Below, one piece after another: positions 48,183 through 59,740 of a DNA stretch of 64,000 bases. Origin of the DNA: Blastomyces gilchristii SLH14081. Lineage: Eukaryota; Ascomycota; Eurotiomycetes; Onygenales; Ajellomycetaceae. A program made the translations under genes and the position numbers. The DNA is taken from assembly GCF_000003855.2 (NCBI RefSeq), contig NW_003101672.1, positions 1,134,134 to 1,198,133 of the forward strand, written 5' to 3'. Under the pieces are notes generated by a model. It was given only the letters and a program-made list of their open reading frames with translations, was not told the DNA's origin and made no database searches. Every line of letters begins with the position of its first letter. The stretch's first letter is position 1.

Positions 48183-51100
48183 CAGAACTACTAAATTACT
48201 ATGTATAGCTATTATATAAAATAAGCAGAACAATTTATTTCCATAAATTTATATACTCATATTCTTTGTATTAGAATATACTTACATCTTTAATATTCTA
48301 CTCATATCTGATGTTGCATCGAAGATATAGTATATTCTAAAAACATGCATGAGATACCCACACAAAAGGTACCTATTTTGAAGAAGTAGTTAGTGTTGTG
48401 GTGAGGTGCACCAAGTACAGATGTATGCATATCACATTGCAAATGCTCATATATATCCAAGGTACTGTATCGTCAGCTTTAAGGGAGGCATGAAAGTATC
48501 AGGGATCAATAACCTCAACAGATTAGTTAAACATCTGTGCACCAAGATACCCCAGTTTAACTTGCCAAAATCCATGATCATCAGCTGTCACAAGTAAAAA
48601 TAAACAGTGAATACTTCTCAAGGTCCGGCAGAGAGACTTTCCTCAACATTCCCTAAATATTCCGAGCCATTTCAACAAGGATTCCTCGGGCTACGCGCCG
48701 GAATCCACAGAATTCCCCTACCCTACTGTGTACATTGGGCCACGAAGACGAGAGCAATGAGAGTGGGAACTTGGAAGTGAGCATGGCACTAGAAGAGTTC
48801 TCGGCGCAGTCCGTCAAAAGAAGGGCGGCGCCACATTCAAATCAGGCACATTCATTCAGTGCTCCGCCCAAAGGGGGGTTTTGAAGCTGCCAGGTTCAGT
48901 TCAGACCGTGCAAAATCCGCGTTATGCCCACCCGGCCTCCAGGTTGGGTTAGGCTTACACGCTGTGGCAAGCATCGCAACTCTCGTGCAATGCGGAGCCC
49001 CTCATCCGCGCGGGGCTCTTGCAAGGCTCGAAACACCGTTCGTTTACACTGGGTAGGGCGGATAGCTGGCGCAATGGATACGCTGTAGGTTTTTGTCCAC
49101 AAGCAGTGGCACAAACTGCAATCGGAAATAAACGATGGTGTGAATCCTCAAAATGAAGGACGAATGGAGAGGGGGCGCGGAAAAAAGAGAGAATGCTTCT
49201 CTGGAGGTAGTTGGCAGGCGTCAGAATGGTTCGGCTTTGCTTGGAGCAAGAGTAGTGAGTGATGCCTTAGTCTTTGCATTCTCGCACGCATTCTGCTTCT
49301 CAGCAGCTGCTAGTTAGAAGAACTGTGCAGCAGTTTATCATAAACTTCTACATCGCCGAAGATGATCCACCAACCATTAATATCTCTTTTCCCCAATGTT
49401 GGTGCCGACAGGTTCTTCAGCCACGGATGGGGAACAAGAAGATAAAAATGATGGCCAAGCATGTAATGATTGTATAGTGCTGGCTCGTTACCAAGCCCTC
49501 TCTTCTCTACTCTGTAAATTAAACGTTGTAACCAGGTTGTCTTCCTCTTTGACTAGCTATCGTGCGCGAACACCTCCCTTCGGAGCCCCATGTTTGAGAT
49601 TTTGAGACTGCAGGGGAGCTGATCCAACACGAGCTAATTGTGGCTATTTAAATGGAGAGCTGCATGATATGTGTGTTTCGCAGCCGTTTTCCCCCGCTTT
49701 TCCCTCACCATCTCGGTGTTTTACATTCCTTATCGGCTGCAGGTTGTGCCATAGCTCTCGAATTCCCTATTCAACAAGGATTCCGAACTAGGTAGCCTGT
49801 AACGAAGGTGCCTGAGTAGTATCAGACCGGGATAAATAGAACCTTGTCACCTTCAGGGCAAATTTCTCCTAGGCCCGAATCAGGATGTCTCCGGCTTGGC
49901 ATCTTTGGACTTCTCCACTTGGTGTTTTTGGACGATGATTCTTGTGATCTCGCTGACACTTAAAATTATACAACCAAGTTTTTCCAGAAATACCAGGGAA
50001 AGCCAAAAGCTCCAAATCCCAGTTGAATTCCCCGAGAAAACTATTATTTTGGCTTCGATAGGATCGACCATATCCCACTCCATTCCTGCCATTTTACGAT
50101 TGCGAACGTGGATCTCGATATAGCGCCCAATTGTACGCACATGCCGTAGGACATTATAAGAAGGTAAACACTCGTCATTCGTCAAATCGTCAATCTTCTT
50201 TAATTAACTTTAGAAGAGAGGCATGAGCAACCTTAGGCCGAATAATCATCGAGGCCCCTTTTTTTCAAACGAACGTCGCCTCAAGGGTCTTCCCTTGTAG
50301 CAACTTTCCCCGAACTCGAACGTAGAAAGAGCGAACATGCGGGGTTAGCACCGCCTAGAGTTTCCACGATGCGCTCCGTTTCGTAGGCTAGGAATGCAAA
50401 CCCAAATTTCTCAGGCTGATATCTTCGCGAATCAATCCAGGTCAGGGGGCGAATTTACCGGCGTTAGTTGGAATTTTCTGCAGCACATCATAGGACAGAT
50501 GTTGATGCCGTAACACCACACCCTTAAATTGTTTCTTCCGCGTTCTGTGGATGAAATGATTGGATGCAAAAGCGCAGAAAACCTCAGAATAGCTCAGCCT
50601 TCTCCAATTCAAAGAGTTGAACAGACTGCTATTGATTGAACCGGTAAATCTCCCCTTAAAACCACGTGGTCACTCATTGAGAGTCCCCGCATTCGAGTTA
50701 GCAGCCAAGACGGGTCCAAGGCCATCGTCTTCTCATTAAGTATCATCGGGCGCCAGAATAGCCGAGTGATTCAATTTGTGAACCGATAAGAAGCAACAAT
50801 GATGAAATTCCAGTGAGGAAACAAAATCGCCTGGGAACTCTAATGCAAACCAAACAACAGCTCTGACTAAAAATGGCATTGTTGTGATTGTACTGTCTTC
50901 CCAGCGAAGTATTTCCGGATAAAATTATTTGGAATCTGAAAGTCTTGCGAGATTTGAAGCGCTTTTCTCAGCAAGCTCGCGTTAAAAAATGTACAGTACA
51001 TGATCAGCTGCCTTCGAGTTTGACTGCGCTACGGAAATCGATCGCAGGCGAAGAGCAACGACTCCGCCAACCAGAGGGGTGACGTAGATCATCTGGACGG

Positions 51101-53237
51101 CGATTATCCACCTCCCGCAACGCCAGCCCAGCATACGCCCAGCATAAATAAACGTAGCGTAAAAGTTGACTTCAAAAGCTTTGCCTGCATCGTTATGTGA
51201 GATATAACTCGGCGAGAGGATTCATTCGACTTTTTTCTCATGCTCCTCTCCCTATCACTTGGGGTGAGGTGATGGCTGCGCAGTTAAAAGGGATCAAGTC
51301 ACTGAGAGGTCAGGATACATCCCTGTGAAAAACGTGGATGTTGAACCCCGACCTGAGATGCGCCTTGGACAGATTCTAATAAAGGAACTTCTCGCCCCTG
51401 AGGCATCGAGATCAAAGTTCACACTAAGGAAATAGTGGCATCCGCTAGTACCGCGACTGCATTCCCGTCGCAGGGGGAAGGGCTCAGAACGAACCCATGC
51501 AAGGTGTCAAGGATGTTCAATACAGGCTTGAACCTGCGACATTTCTAGCACCATTGTCGATGCGAGGTAAAGATGGATTATTACACAAGTGCAAGTGCTT
51601 GCTCCACGAGAACGCGAGCTGGTAGATCATCTGGTTCGAGCTAGAAACCCCGAAAATCTCGTCGGGAAGCATCCTGGCCCACTGAATAATAAGTTGAGTG
51701 CCAGCGAGGTCATACTCTTGCTGGGATTCGTATTCCGGAGACTCCTGGCTTGGCTGGGGGGTTGCTTTCGGACATTTCTAGCAGGGTATCAGCGACCTGA
51801 GTGCTCCAGCATTTTTTACGCTGTACGGAGTACACTGTAGATACCTCACTTGTTTAGTGGATTTTTTTGACTTTTCCACATTCCTCCATCATACACAGTG
51901 GTGATATTAGCCAAAACACTTGCAGACATAAGTGAGGAGGAGTCGAGAGCAATGGGACCGGATTACCAACTGGGTTGATAGTCCTTACTAGAATCCCCCT
52001 AATAAAGACACCCTTGTGAGTGATTCGCTGTTCTATATCGAGCAATAGCCGAATCGATGTTCTGGCTTTCAAGTTTCGTTGATCTAGGGCAAGAGAGGCA
52101 TTGTCCATTCCAACTGCACAATTGGCATTAACTATAAAGCAAACAAACATCCTTTAGTGACCACAGAAGCGCGGTGTGAACTGGAGGAACCATAGCACAC
52201 ATACAAAAGCTTAGGCTAGCAGGCATAGGTTACAGGACAGAGCCGATCAACCAGTCGTAATGGGTTTAAGACTGACCAAAGGATAGCTCTAATTGATTCA
52301 TCGAGTCTCTGCTTTACACAATGGTCGGTCATCCTAATAGATCAGCATTTCTTGGGGAATAAGAGAATTTGGTCTTCCCTTGGCCTGAGGGTATTACAAC
52401 CAAACGTGGATAGGGAATAAATCTAGTGGAAGGCGGGGGTTTAGCAAAGAGGTTATTTTTCGTCATCGGCGTCCAGAATATGGGTTGACTCATTGTTGAG
52501 TTTGGCATTGGCGAGAGAAACTTAAGTTGAACTACGGAGTACCTATGCATGTGTTAGTAAAAGTTTACTTTAGGTGTTTAGTTGTGGTCGGTTTGATGTT
52601 TTGGATTCGATTTGACCTGTTCTGCTTTATGGAGCCGAGAAGTGCAGGAATGGGCTTCTTGCTCGCTTCTACGGAGTATATTGGTCCAAGTCGCTCAAGC
52701 ACTTCGACCCCATAGTTTAGGGTCAAATAAGGTTTAGCAAGCTTACTTACAGACATGGATGTTGTTTCAAGGGCTGCAGCATATTCGCGGCTCAGCCCAA
52801 GATCCTTACTAGTTTACTGTCTAGAGTCATTTGGTCCTGATGACACCGACTCCTGGTGTGAAGTCGGAGACGATCCACAAAGCAAGTTTCCAGGTCCTCC
52901 TCAATACTAGGGCTAAAAGTTGGCGTTTGAGATGTCAATAAGAGAAGCTCTGTCCCGGGTTATAAGGACATACTTCGTTCCCTGGAATCGCTGTTATAGC
53001 CATATATAGGTCCGGACAACGACCAGGCTAGAGAGAAATCAGGCATCTACCCCTAACGGCAAATCCGAAGACACCGCCAAATTGCTTTTACGTAAGCTGC
53101 GGGAAATAATGATGCTTGCTGTCGAGCAGAAGGTTCAGGAATTTGCCGTACATGTTGGCCTTGCCAGAGGCTGCTCCTCCCCAACTGTGAGCTACTCCCT
53201 ACAGCGTAAAATTCAGAAGAATCATAGACCACGCTGA
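48183..53237. other. Transition and gene-poor GC-normal intergenic region
   Basis: 48183-48600 grades from AT-rich to normal composition. From 48600 CpGs are common and RIP signs vanish, but no frame gives a recognisable protein; the longest open stretches are about 100 codons on both strands (for example 49880-50185 minus, 51854-52150 minus). Three TACGGAGTA motifs lie at 51824-52678. It may hold promoter or lncRNA sequence for the gene at 53274, or decayed genes. Confidence 0.5.
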
Positions 53238-53273
53238 CTCAACAAACAGCCCAATGACAAGACTCCTTGTAGT

Positions 53274-55079
53274 TTGAACGTTAGCGTATCGGGAAGGCAA
53301 ACGCCGACTGAGCACCAAAGGTACCAGCTATGGCCAATCTGGAAAAAGTCAGTAATGACGTCTGGACGGCGGACACCAGATCTAAGTGACCTCAAGAAGA
53401 ACCCGTTCAAGGAGGGCGGAACACTTCATCGGCGTCGTAAAATTAGTGTTCCGGAATTAAGGCCAATGACGACCGTCCAGGAAAAGAATTCAGATTCGCG
53501 TGAGTATCCCCCTGATATTCGTAGTCGCAGCGCTGTCTCTAACTTTGCAGTAGCAACATTACCAGCTAAATTTCCTACTCATGAACGGTCGAGTAGCGCC
53601 CCTGGAGCATCCTGGAGCCGGCCAACGTTCAAAGATTCCGCCCTCGATGCTGTTGGAGAACCAGTAAGTTCGTCAAGAGAGTCCTTTGGAAAAGTGCTTA
53701 GACCTTCTCCCATGGAAGATGATGGCCATAAGTCAATAAAAAGGGCCTCCTCATTACTGCTTCCCGACGCACTAGAGCCATATCCCTTTGTTGCAGATGA
53801 AGTTGGATCTTCAAAAGGCAATTTGCCTATAAAACATCCAAGACCAAACCAATCGGAGAAAGACAAACCGCCTGAAGTGCCGCCAAAATCACCCAGACTC
53901 GGCCTGCGAACCTTGGCTACCCAGCCAGTGGCCAACTATTTCAGCGCCAGCTCAAATTCCTCCGCTACAACATTGACTGCTCCAACGAACAGTCCCACAG
54001 CCTGCAAGTGTTCCACGCAGAGTTTCATATTTCCCTTACACGCCAAGACCGTCGAAACACAGCCGGGTTCATTTGATCTGGGAGTCCTTGCGACCCCATG
54101 GATCTCGCCGTCTCCACTGAAGGGCAGAGGTACCCCCAAGCATTCAAGGAACAGAAGTGTCGGGGTTTGCCAAACGTATCCAAGCACGATCACATCACCG
54201 CCCATGCTGCATAGAAAAGGTTCAATGTCGCTAGATAACAAGCCAGACATCCCTGTAGACTCAATCGCGGTGAAGGCACCCCCAAGGAATAAATCTCCAA
54301 TGGAGGAGAGTCCAAGGGCGGTTAAACCGAATAATGAACCTCTTGACTGCTCATCCCTGATCTTACCAGCCGGAATCCCGGCACACACTGCTCCAAAGCT
54401 GCTTCCATTCGATGAAATCGAGAGATTAAAAGACCAGGCGTGGGACCAGGCCAAGAGATTTGAAGTACTAAAGTTCTCCGAAGTCCGATCGCTTTCTAGG
54501 GTAAGTCGTCGTTGTTTGTCTTGTCAATGTAATTGGTTTGTCTCCATATCCTTGTCACAATACTGAGCTTGTATCAAGGAATTGCGAGTACTCGATAAAA
54601 GGTGCGATTATCTCCGCGAAACTTACAAGTCATTGCGATCCGGGCGCCGTAGCCTGCACACACGCATGATCTCGTACCTCAAATCGCCCCGGGTTTCCAA
54701 GTTCTCGAGGGAAGGCATCCTCAAGCAAGAAGAAGCTCTCTCCGAACTTGACCAGTCAATTGACGAATGGGTCTACAAGCTGGAACATGCTGAAAACAAA
54801 CGGATTCGTATTCGACAGAAGTTGCTTGAGCACATGGCTGGTGCAATGACGTTGTGGGCTCCACACTATGATAGTGTTATTTTAGCAGATGACCAGATAC
54901 CATCTCGAAGCCCATCGAGAGCGGAGACTCCGCTGGGCGTTAACCGCCGGGAGGTAGAATCGATTAAGATATATGCAGGTGCCGAACTGCACACTTTGTT
55001 TGCTAACATCGAAAGGGAGATGGAAAAGATGGTCAATCCTGCGCCGTCAACTCCACCCACAGCCACGCTGGTATCCTAA
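53274..55079 (+). CDS. Uds1-like (up-regulated during septation) protein
   Basis: Two exons: up to 54500 and 54579-55079, with a 78-nt phase-0 intron (GTAAGT ... TACTGAG ... TCAAG). Open from 53238. The first in-frame ATG is 53355 (548 aa); an upstream intron or exon is likely, so the N-terminus is uncertain. The N-terminal 370 residues are Ser/Pro-rich and probably disordered. The conserved part begins at LPFDEIERLKDQ, crosses the intron and runs through ELRVLDKRCDYLRETYKSLR and LLEHMAGAM as a long amphipathic helix, with the look of the Uds1 domain. That domain is known from fungal septation-induced proteins of unclear biochemical role. Family assignment is from memory of the pattern, so moderate. 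Confidence 0.65.
54501..54578 (+). other. Intron of the Uds1-like gene
   Basis: GTAAGT donor, CAAG acceptor, phase 0. Both flanking frames close without it: the upstream frame runs only about 20 codons beyond the donor. Confidence 0.85.
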
Positions 55080-55748
55080 CGGGCTCACGTCCGCACAGCA
55101 CGTTCGTACACACGATGAATTCTCGCTCGCAAATGCTCTGAAAGCCATTCCATACGACACAATGATTTTCTTCCTTCAGTGAACTTTTTGCCTCTATTTC
55201 TCTTTAATCCAATTTCTGGACGAGCAATGTGGTCATTGGATCAGGCATGGCGCAATAAGGCACTTTGCTGTAACCTTTGGCAACAGGTCAACGATGTCGG
55301 ATTCAAGTCTTTTGGAAATTGTATGCTTCCATGATTTCCCTGTTCATTTCCTTATTGTATATATCCATTATGTTATGTTCTCCTGCTGTTTGTTATGATT
55401 TGATCCAGATAATGGGAGGCTGGTTATAAGAGGAAATGAAATAAATGAAGTATTCTTTCTACAAAAATGTATACCATAGGTAGAGATGCAAGCAGAATAG
55501 ACAGATGTTTTGATCATGTAGAGAGTTTCAGTCTGATCCGTCGTTGAATTTAGCTTCGCCCGGAAAAATGTTAAACCGTTGGGCTCTGAATTTTATGATT
55601 CTATCGCAAGCTTAGAATTTCCTTTTCCAGTAACTAGTCATACATAGATTATCTACAATATTCATCTCCCACTACTCCCAAACTTCTTCTTTCTTTAGCA
55701 CAAGCTCCTCCGGTTCTACCTTGGAGAATATCACCCTAGCTATACACC
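55080..55748 (+). other. Intergenic: Uds1-like 3' end and mge1 promoter
   Basis: Holds the 3' UTR of the upstream gene and the promoter of mge1. A pyrimidine-rich stretch (about 55666-55697) lies 50-80 bp before the mge1 ATG, typical of fungal start regions. No gene seen. Confidence 0.6.
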
Positions 55749-56700
55749 ATGATTTCTAGAACTATGCTTCAACGCCAGGCTGCAAAGTCTGTGCTGTCTA
55801 TTCGCTCTACATCAAATCGTGTTCTGCCAGCAACAAGAACCGCATATTTGCAACCACTCTCTCAGTCTATCAAACCATTCCCTCCACGATTATGCCAGAG
55901 ATATTATTCATCTGATCAGTCCGAAGGAGCAGAGCCCAAGAAAGACACTGCCACAGAAGAGAATGGCAACGAAAAGAAGCCAGAAGCCGTAGAAGACCCC
56001 GTTAAGAAAGAGCTTGAAGCTGCGAAAAAAGAAATTGTTGATCTCAAGGTATGCGACCTATCTGTCCGTTTTTGGTTTTTGTGTGGTTGTCCTGTGGCGC
56101 CCCTTCTGGAGGCATTACGACGAAGTTTCGAAGAAAACAAATATCTGATACATTAACATCCCAATTTCAGGATAAATATCTCCGCTCCGTTGCCGATTTC
56201 CGGAACCTTCAGGAACGTACACGCAGGGAGGTAGAATCTGCCCGGAATTTCGCTATCCAGCGATTTGCAACAGATCTTCTTGATTCCATTGACAACCTCG
56301 ACCGCGCCCTTGCTGCCGTCCCTGCAGAAAAAATCTCCGGCGCGGGTGAGAAGGAGAACAGGGAACTGACAGAGCTGGTGGCTGGCCTTCGAATGACCGA
56401 ACGTGTCCTGTTCAACACATTGAATAAGCATGGGTTGGAAAGATTCGATCCCTCCGAGCTGGTAGACGGCAAACCGCAGAAGTTTGATCCAAAATTACAC
56501 GAGGCGACTTTCATGGCTGCGGCTGAGGGCAAAGAGGATGGAGATGTGCTCCACGCTCAAACTAAGGGATTTATTCTCAATGGCCGTACACTCAGGGTAA
56601 GATCTTATTTTTGTCTCCTTTGATTTACTACTGAGCTAAGCTAACACTACCGTCCGTAAAAATACAGGCTGCGAAAGTCGGAGTTGTGAAGAACTCCTAG
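55749..56700 (+). CDS. mge1: Mitochondrial GrpE homologue, nucleotide exchange factor for Hsp70
   Basis: Exons 55749-56048, 56171-56596 and 56668-56700 give 252 aa; all splice sites are GT-AG and phase 0. Residues 1 to about 55 are Arg/Ser-rich with few acids, a mitochondrial presequence (ending near RYYSSD). An acidic, Lys-rich linker follows, then a coiled coil (KKELEAAKKEIVDLK) and the GrpE domain: YLRSVADFRNLQERTRRE, FATDLLDSIDNLDRAL, GKPQKFDPKLHEA. The C-terminus AAKVGVVKNS matches GrpE ends (GRxLRxAxVxV). The protein releases ADP from matrix Hsp70 during import and folding. Length is usual for fungi. Its 3' end faces that of the tRNA synthetase gene. Confidence 0.96.
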
Positions 56701-57693
56701 GCACGAATTCGTATCCAGATATCGAACAATAAAAGCCACTTTCCTCCCCTTTCACACCCCTATTACGGAACCTCGCCGCTTTCACAAACAGCAATATAGA
56801 CTTTTAAGGCGGTAATCTCCCTTCTCCCCACAATCAGCACAATTTTCCGTGTACAGCTACAATCCTTAGTAGCTCTATTCCTTTACTCCACCTTATTCTC
56901 TGTACAATATCCATGCATGTATTCGACGCGGACAGGAAAAAAAATATCACTGTATAAAACGGGAGAAACAACACGGACGACGGCGTTTTTCCGATCTGTT
57001 GCATTCATCATCTCTTCGCTATTTGAGAGCTACTATTTTATGGAGCGCGCACATACACATATATATCCCTATTTTCCAAACCGCTCTGATATTTACCGTC
57101 TCCTTTTTGTTTTCCTCCTCTTTTCTGTTAGTTTTTTTTACGTCTTTCTCATATTTTCCCCATTATTACACATCTCTCCTCTCTTAATGTGTTCATCAGC
57201 AGCGCCAGGCTTGGGACCTTTGGTACGATATATATGATATGGTGAATTCTCACTCTTTCCGATTTTTGGCCAGCTTCCTTTTTGTGTGATCCTTTTCAAT
57301 CTACTTTTATTAGACCTTGGCGTCACCAGTGGGAAGTGGGGTCTTAGGTGGGTGTCTACTTTTTCTTTTTATTTTTAGTTTTTTATGAAATAAGGTGTAA
57401 TCAAATCCGGAAGCGGTTGATCCGATAGTTGATTACTTTTAACATTTCGTACAGGCAAGCTGCGAATTAACATTTAGTTAGCTCAACTCAGAAGCATCAC
57501 CACCCTTTATTAACAAAACGGTGCGACGTCTATTGCTGTAATGTACGTTGGAAAAGGTGAGAAGGAGCAAAAATTGTTATCATCCAGCAAACTATGAGCC
57601 AGAGAGCATATTTTTTTAAAAATACAAGATATTGTAGGTTAAATAAAAACAAAATATACGCAGATATATTGTACAGTAAATCTATCACCATGA
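56701..57693. other. Convergent intergenic region between mge1 and the PheRS gene
   Basis: 3' UTRs of two convergent genes. AT-rich and pyrimidine-rich near 57090-57180; open frames here are low-complexity and not credible genes. Confidence 0.6.
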
Positions 57694-59280
57694 TCATCTA
57701 ATCTCCACACCAGCCCTCTCCACCAACTCCTGCCTCACCCTTTCATGCAACTTATTCGTCTCGTCGTTCGTCAGCGTCCTCTCTAAACTCCGATAATTAA
57801 CCCGATAGCACAAACTCTTCCGCCCGGTCTTCGGTTGCATAAACTCATCCACAAGTTGCACATCCTCCACCAGATTGCCAGCAACATCACGCACAATTTC
57901 CATCATATCATTTTCATGGAACAGTGTGCGGCCGCCTGCAGCAGTTGCGGCTGAAGGTGGTAGCCAAAAGGCAACATCCTTGTAGCACGCAGGGTGTTTT
58001 GAGAAGGGGACGAAGCGGGTGATTTTGCCCGCTTGGAATTGGGAGAGGAAGCGCGGATCCTCGGACCAGAAGAGGCGGATGTCCGGGATGTTGAAGAGGA
58101 GCATGGCGATGCGTTCAAGGCCGAGGCCGAACGCCCAGCCGACGCGGTGCGGGACGTCGGAGGAGATGAGGAGCTCTTGTTTAACGACGCCGCAGCCGAG
58201 GACTTCGAGCCAGTCGCCTTGCCAAAACACCTCGAGTTCCCAGGAGGGGCTGGTGAAGGGGAAGTAGGCTTCGACCCAGCGGACTTTGAGGGGTTCCTGG
58301 TCCGCGTGGGAGGATTCGGGAGTTCCTTCGCGGGCAGCGGAGAAGATTTTAACGACGAGACGTTCGAGAGAGCGTTTGAGGTGGGCTGCGATTGCTTCTG
58401 TCTCCTCGACGCTGAGGTGGGCTGCTTGCAGGGGGTTTCTTTGCGGGTGTATTGTTGGGTTTAGATCTTCGACTTTAACGTCGTGAGTGGGGATTTTATC
58501 GGCGTCTTTCATGATGGCCTCTGCGGTTTGAGCTGAGTATTTCAAGGGGTCTTTTTGGGGGCGCTGCCATAATCTTGCCCCCTCCATTTGGTGGAAGACT
58601 GGATAATGGCTTCTGTCAATAGCATCGCGTCTGTAAACATCTGCGACTACAGTATACCCCTCCTCGTCTGGCCGTGTTTTCTCGTTTAAACCCATGCGCT
58701 GGAAGTAAGAGTGCTGGTGAGCACTCGTATGCGTCCTCAAAACCGTAGATTTGTTCACGTAGTATGTATCCGTCCTACTCCGCCCAGGGTGATCTGTAGG
58801 GAACCCGAGGACATCGAAGTTCTGCGTCGTCGAGACGATAGGGTTTGCTTCAGCATAATTGCCAAACTCTGGGCCGGTGAATTGGCTCTCTATAAGCTGC
58901 CGTGTAATCGCAAGAGGATGGTTTTTATTGAGATAGAGGCGGCGTCCGATATGCGACAGGATGCTTCTCGGTGTGTTTGTCCACTCGTCGACCAGGTGGG
59001 TTCTGTCACCGTCTTTGATGCGCCCCTGGAGTATCTGGACTGGTGATATCTGGCTATCAGACTGAGATCTCGATTCCGCTAGAGCTTCCCCCGAGGCTGA
59101 GCCTGACGCTACTGCTGCTGCTGCTTCTCCTCCCGTTGTTCTTGAGCTGCTAGACCTTGAGGTGACGAGGGGAGCCAATTGACTCCGCGACGGGTTGTAA
59201 TAATACCCTGTGGTCCTTGCCGTGGAATGGGTCTGCTTAGAGGCCAACCTCAGCATTCTGCCAGTCGCAAGCAACCGCAT
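57694..59280 (-). CDS. MSF1: Mitochondrial phenylalanyl-tRNA synthetase
   Basis: One uninterrupted 528-aa frame on the minus strand. Residues 1 to about 70 are a basic, Ser-rich presequence. The class II catalytic core follows: FDVLGFPTDHPGR (154-167), motif 2 region with LRTHTSAHQ, VADVYRRDAIDRSHYPVFHQ (212-231), and motif 3 as GWAFGLGLERIAML (381-394). The C-terminal anticodon-binding FDX-ACB domain starts at FVPFSKHPACYKDVAFWLP (423-441). This domain order and single chain define the monomeric organellar enzyme that charges mitochondrial tRNA-Phe. It lacks introns, unlike its neighbours. Divergent from the carrier gene, 460 bp apart. Confidence 0.97.
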   Translation of the reverse strand: MRLLATGRMLRLASKQTHSTARTTGYYYNPSRSQLAPLVTSRSSSSRTTGGEAAAAVASGSASGEALAESRSQSDSQISPVQILQGRIKDGDRTHLVDEWTNTPRSILSHIGRRLYLNKNHPLAITRQLIESQFTGPEFGNYAEANPIVSTTQNFDVLGFPTDHPGRSRTDTYYVNKSTVLRTHTSAHQHSYFQRMGLNEKTRPDEEGYTVVADVYRRDAIDRSHYPVFHQMEGARLWQRPQKDPLKYSAQTAEAIMKDADKIPTHDVKVEDLNPTIHPQRNPLQAAHLSVEETEAIAAHLKRSLERLVVKIFSAAREGTPESSHADQEPLKVRWVEAYFPFTSPSWELEVFWQGDWLEVLGCGVVKQELLISSDVPHRVGWAFGLGLERIAMLLFNIPDIRLFWSEDPRFLSQFQAGKITRFVPFSKHPACYKDVAFWLPPSAATAAGGRTLFHENDMMEIVRDVAGNLVEDVQLVDEFMQPKTGRKSLCYRVNYRSLERTLTNDETNKLHERVRQELVERAGVEIR

Positions 59281-59740
59281 GTCTCTCTGACTCGACTGGT
59301 CGGTAGCTTATGACGAGGCAATTGGGCCCGTTTTGTCGGTTCTCGTCCGTTCCCTTCAGTCCAGGCCGGAGCAGAGTATTTAAACAAATGCAAATCACGA
59401 ATTTCTTCGAACACAGAGCCGAGTTAATCGTGAATTCATCTGCCCAGCTGGGCGGTATCCTAGTAACTTTGAGACTAAATAACCACCAAGCCAATAGAAA
59501 GTCCTAATTTCAATTTTAGAACGGCTAGGGGTGGTGGCATGTAATGGTTGGTACGGTATTCTTCAGGCGGACTTAAAAATAAATTTCGGCGGAATTTAAG
59601 AAAATAAAAATGATCTCAATGATCTCAACCGGAGAGTCAACATCACCCTCGGCCCAGCCACAGAACAGCACAGCTATAGCTCTCAACGCTCTCTTTGTTT
59701 GGCGGGATGTATGTGCATACCATACTGCTAAATTGTCAAG
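59281..59740. promoter_or_regulatory. Bidirectional promoter region, PheRS gene / carrier gene
   Basis: 460 bp between two divergent ATGs. A CCAAT box lies at 59491-59495, the site bound by the HAP/CBC complex in fungi, known for respiratory genes. Functional use is inferred. Confidence 0.5.

Noticed and set aside
49060..49135. A tRNA gene near TAGCTGGCGCAATGG
   Set aside because: An A-box-like word is present but no convincing B box or cloverleaf follows.
49869..50185. Overlapping minus-strand frames of 69 and 101 codons
   Set aside because: No recognisable family, no supported start, and frames of similar length on the other strand.
51480..51560. A minus-strand tRNA suggested by GGTTCAAGCCTG
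   Set aside because: B-box-like only; no A box or acceptor pairing.
53936..54454. 172-codon minus-strand frame
   Set aside because: Opposite the Uds1-like exon in GC-rich sequence; no motif.
58033..58464. 143-codon plus-strand frame
   Set aside because: Lies wholly inside and opposite to the PheRS gene.
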